DNA of 34,850 nt from a virus. Shown in pieces: positions 33,449 through 34,850 of this stretch. A model generated the notes under the pieces. It was not told where the DNA came from. It worked only from the letters and a program-made list of their open reading frames with translations, and did not search any database. A program made the translations under genes and the position numbers. The stretch is from IMG/VR virus record IMGVR_UViG_3300027917_000104, positions 1-34,850 of that record. The stretch is one strand, 5' to 3'. Position 1 is the stretch's first letter. Each line of letters begins with the position of its first letter.

Positions 33449-34639
33449 TTAAGTTGTACTTACTCTTTTTTGCTGAATACCTGGGGTAGGCATCTCATGC
33501 ACTTCCATCTTGTCAAACTCTGCTTTAAAGAAAGTCATTCTTGTATCACCATTTCTACATTTAAGAAAATGAAATACAAGAACTGTATCATCTTGTATGA
33601 TGTACCTCTCTGGCCCATAATACTCAATGTACTTATTAGCAGGTCTGTTCACACCAATAACCATATCAGCGTGTTGGAACAATGCATCTCCACCTAGAAT
33701 GTCTGTTTCCAAAATGTAGTTACCGTATTTACCATTCTCATTTCTTTCAGGAGACTCAACATGTCTACCTAATTGTGAAAGAACAATGAATGCTATTGGA
33801 TAACGTCTTTTGAGTGCGGTTAATGCTTCACCTAAATTGTAAAGCATTTCTGTTTTGGATTCACCTTTGTCTTGTTTTAATAGATATGAGTGGTCTAAAG
33901 TGATTACCGTATTAGTATACACTTTAATTCCATCTACAACTTGTGAATGATCTTCCATATATTCTGCAACAATGGCTTTCATTCTTTCTACTGTACATGG
34001 ATTTTCTACAATGTCTACTGGACATTTGTCTATATCAACTGCTTTCTTTGCGTGCTGATATAAAACATTTAAATCTGTATCTGTTAATCTGTTGTTCTGA
34101 TATGCGCTACAAACGTACTTGTAGGGTTTACCTAACACTGAACAAAACTCTCTTACCTTAGATGCTCTAGCTACCATTTCAAACTGAAACTCTAGCACTC
34201 TAATGTTATGACCTTTGTTCTGTACAAAACCTTCTCTTATAATCTGATCTTTTATTAACGTTTTACCTGTACCTGGTCTACCACCTATAACTGTTAGTGA
34301 GTTCCATTCAAGCCCGTTTACACCTGCCTCATTTACTTTGGGCCATGGAGTTTTAAAACTTGTAATGGTACCTTCTTTTCTAGCATTAATGTATACTAAT
34401 GCTTCTTTATAGGCGGCATCGTCAATTGATTCGTAATATCCTTTAGACTGACTAGTTAAAGCTGTTGCCCCATATCTTCCTATTGCAGACTTTAAAGCTT
34501 CTTCTTTATTTAAGTCTGCTTTTTTTACTATAGGACCTTTTTTTAAAGCCTCTTCTCTTTCTTTTTTAGGATTACCTGTTGAAGTATCTATACCTTTTGG
34601 GTCTACAGGCTTATCGTAATTTAAATCATCGTTAGGCAT
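33449..34639 (-). CDS. DnaB-type replicative helicase (RecA core)
   Basis: This 396-residue protein has the RecA-like core of DnaB helicases after a short basic, disordered-looking N-terminus (1-60) rather than the full DnaB N-terminal domain. Walker A is GGRPGTGKT at 119-127 and Walker B lies in VITLDHSYLL. The later motifs are IVLSQLGRHVESPE, matching the DnaB 'SQLnR..E' block, then DILGGDALFQHADMVIGV, matching the DnaB 'sgaieqdAD.vi' block. It should unwind the phage genome ahead of the family B polymerase with the encoded primase. It is the first complete gene of the right-hand block seen here and lies 11 bases after an upstream partial gene. The absence of a conventional N-terminal domain may mean a different mode of primase contact. 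Confidence 0.92.
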   Translation of the reverse strand: MPNDDLNYDKPVDPKGIDTSTGNPKKEREEALKKGPIVKKADLNKEEALKSAIGRYGATALTSQSKGYYESIDDAAYKEALVYINARKEGTITSFKTPWPKVNEAGVNGLEWNSLTVIGGRPGTGKTLIKDQIIREGFVQNKGHNIRVLEFQFEMVARASKVREFCSVLGKPYKYVCSAYQNNRLTDTDLNVLYQHAKKAVDIDKCPVDIVENPCTVERMKAIVAEYMEDHSQVVDGIKVYTNTVITLDHSYLLKQDKGESKTEMLYNLGEALTALKRRYPIAFIVLSQLGRHVESPERNENGKYGNYILETDILGGDALFQHADMVIGVNRPANKYIEYYGPERYIIQDDTVLVFHFLKCRNGDTRMTFFKAEFDKMEVHEMPTPGIQQKRVSTT

Positions 34640-34650
34640 ATACTCTAAAT

Positions 34651-34850
34651 TTATTGTCCAGGAGTTTGATTTATATAGTCACCTGTTCTAATATCCATAA
34701 ACATAGGTACAATAGGGGCTTGTGTTATTGGATCTATTAGTACATCACTAGGATTTCCTACTCCATAAGTAATATCTACAGCTCTTAATGCTCCTGCACT
34801 AATATCATTGACATTTTCTGTTTTATAATGTTTTCTATCAGGAGTACTGT
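34651..34850 (-). CDS. C-terminal end of an unidentified protein (5' partial)
   Basis: A minus-strand frame is open from the right edge to a TAA at 34651 and encodes the last 65 or so residues of a protein (fragments: KTENVNDISAGALRAVDITY, GNPSDVLIDP, and a final INQTPGQ). It ends 11 bases before the helicase gene, matching the spacing of this operon. Too little is present to recognise a family, and no motif is visible. Confidence 0.7.
   Translation of the reverse strand, partial: STPDRKHYKTENVNDISAGALRAVDITYGVGNPSDVLIDPITQAPIVPMFMDIRTGDYINQTPGQ

Noticed and set aside
33302-33697. 131-codon plus-strand frame opposite the 184-aa and helicase genes
   Set aside because: It spans the antisense of two confident genes and their junction and shows no motif.
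1-34850. CRISPR arrays, insertion sequences, integrase or attachment sites
   Set aside because: No regularly spaced direct repeats, transposase or recombinase motifs, or paired terminal repeats were seen on reading the window.

Overview
The window is AT-rich, almost completely coding, and looks like the middle of a tailed phage genome of the crAss-like group (order Crassvirales), which infects Bacteroidota. Three things support this. First, there are two giant back-to-back plus-strand genes, one carrying a DxDxD double-psi beta-barrel RNA polymerase active site. Second, a compact minus-strand replication and recombination block faces them: DnaB-type helicase, Sak4-type ATPase, SSB-like protein, Toprim primase, RecE-like PD-(D/E)XK nuclease and family B DNA polymerase. 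Third, gene starts lack Shine-Dalgarno sequences and instead have A/T-rich leaders, as in Bacteroidota. I see no tRNA, rRNA, integrase, transposase or CRISPR array. TAA, TGA and TAG all act as stops, so the standard code fits.

Left part (1-18077, plus strand): two enormous genes one base apart. The first (more than 4,058 codons, open at the left edge) joins an HExxH zincin-like domain, the two barrels of a single-chain virion RNA polymerase, a macro-like domain and an ADP-ribosyltransferase-like domain in one chain. The second (1,965 aa) has its own N-terminal zincin motif, long helical regions, a LysM-like segment and a hydrophobic stretch near the C-terminus. From what is known of crAss-like virions, both are probably cargo proteins packaged in the particle and ejected with the DNA.

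Centre (18078-18614): convergent transcription ends at a 10-bp bidirectional terminator next to a 76-nt stretch of nested inverted repeats. A small coiled-coil gene with its own apparent promoter follows on the minus strand, and a C(UUCG)G terminator closes the next unit.

Right part (18615-34850, minus strand, read from high to low coordinates): the tail of an unknown gene, DnaB-type helicase, an orphan, Sak4-type ATPase, SSB-like protein, terminator, primase, GIY-YIG-like nuclease, three small orphans, a VWA/HExxH protein with its MoxR-type AAA+ ATPase, terminator, an orphan, RecE-like nuclease, two orphans, terminator, a 41-codon ORF directly abutting the family B polymerase, an acidic-tailed protein, a 54-codon ORF and a small acidic protein. 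Many junctions overlap by 1-4 bases, suggesting translational coupling.

How it may work together (inference): the giant proteins enter the cell with the DNA. The polymerase transcribes the first phage genes while the fused ADP-ribosyltransferase/macro end may modify host targets. The minus-strand block is then expressed to replicate and recombine the genome. The most notable points are the NAD-chemistry domains fused to a virion RNA polymerase, the MoxR/VWA pair inside the replication cluster, and the nested inverted-repeat element between the convergent terminators.
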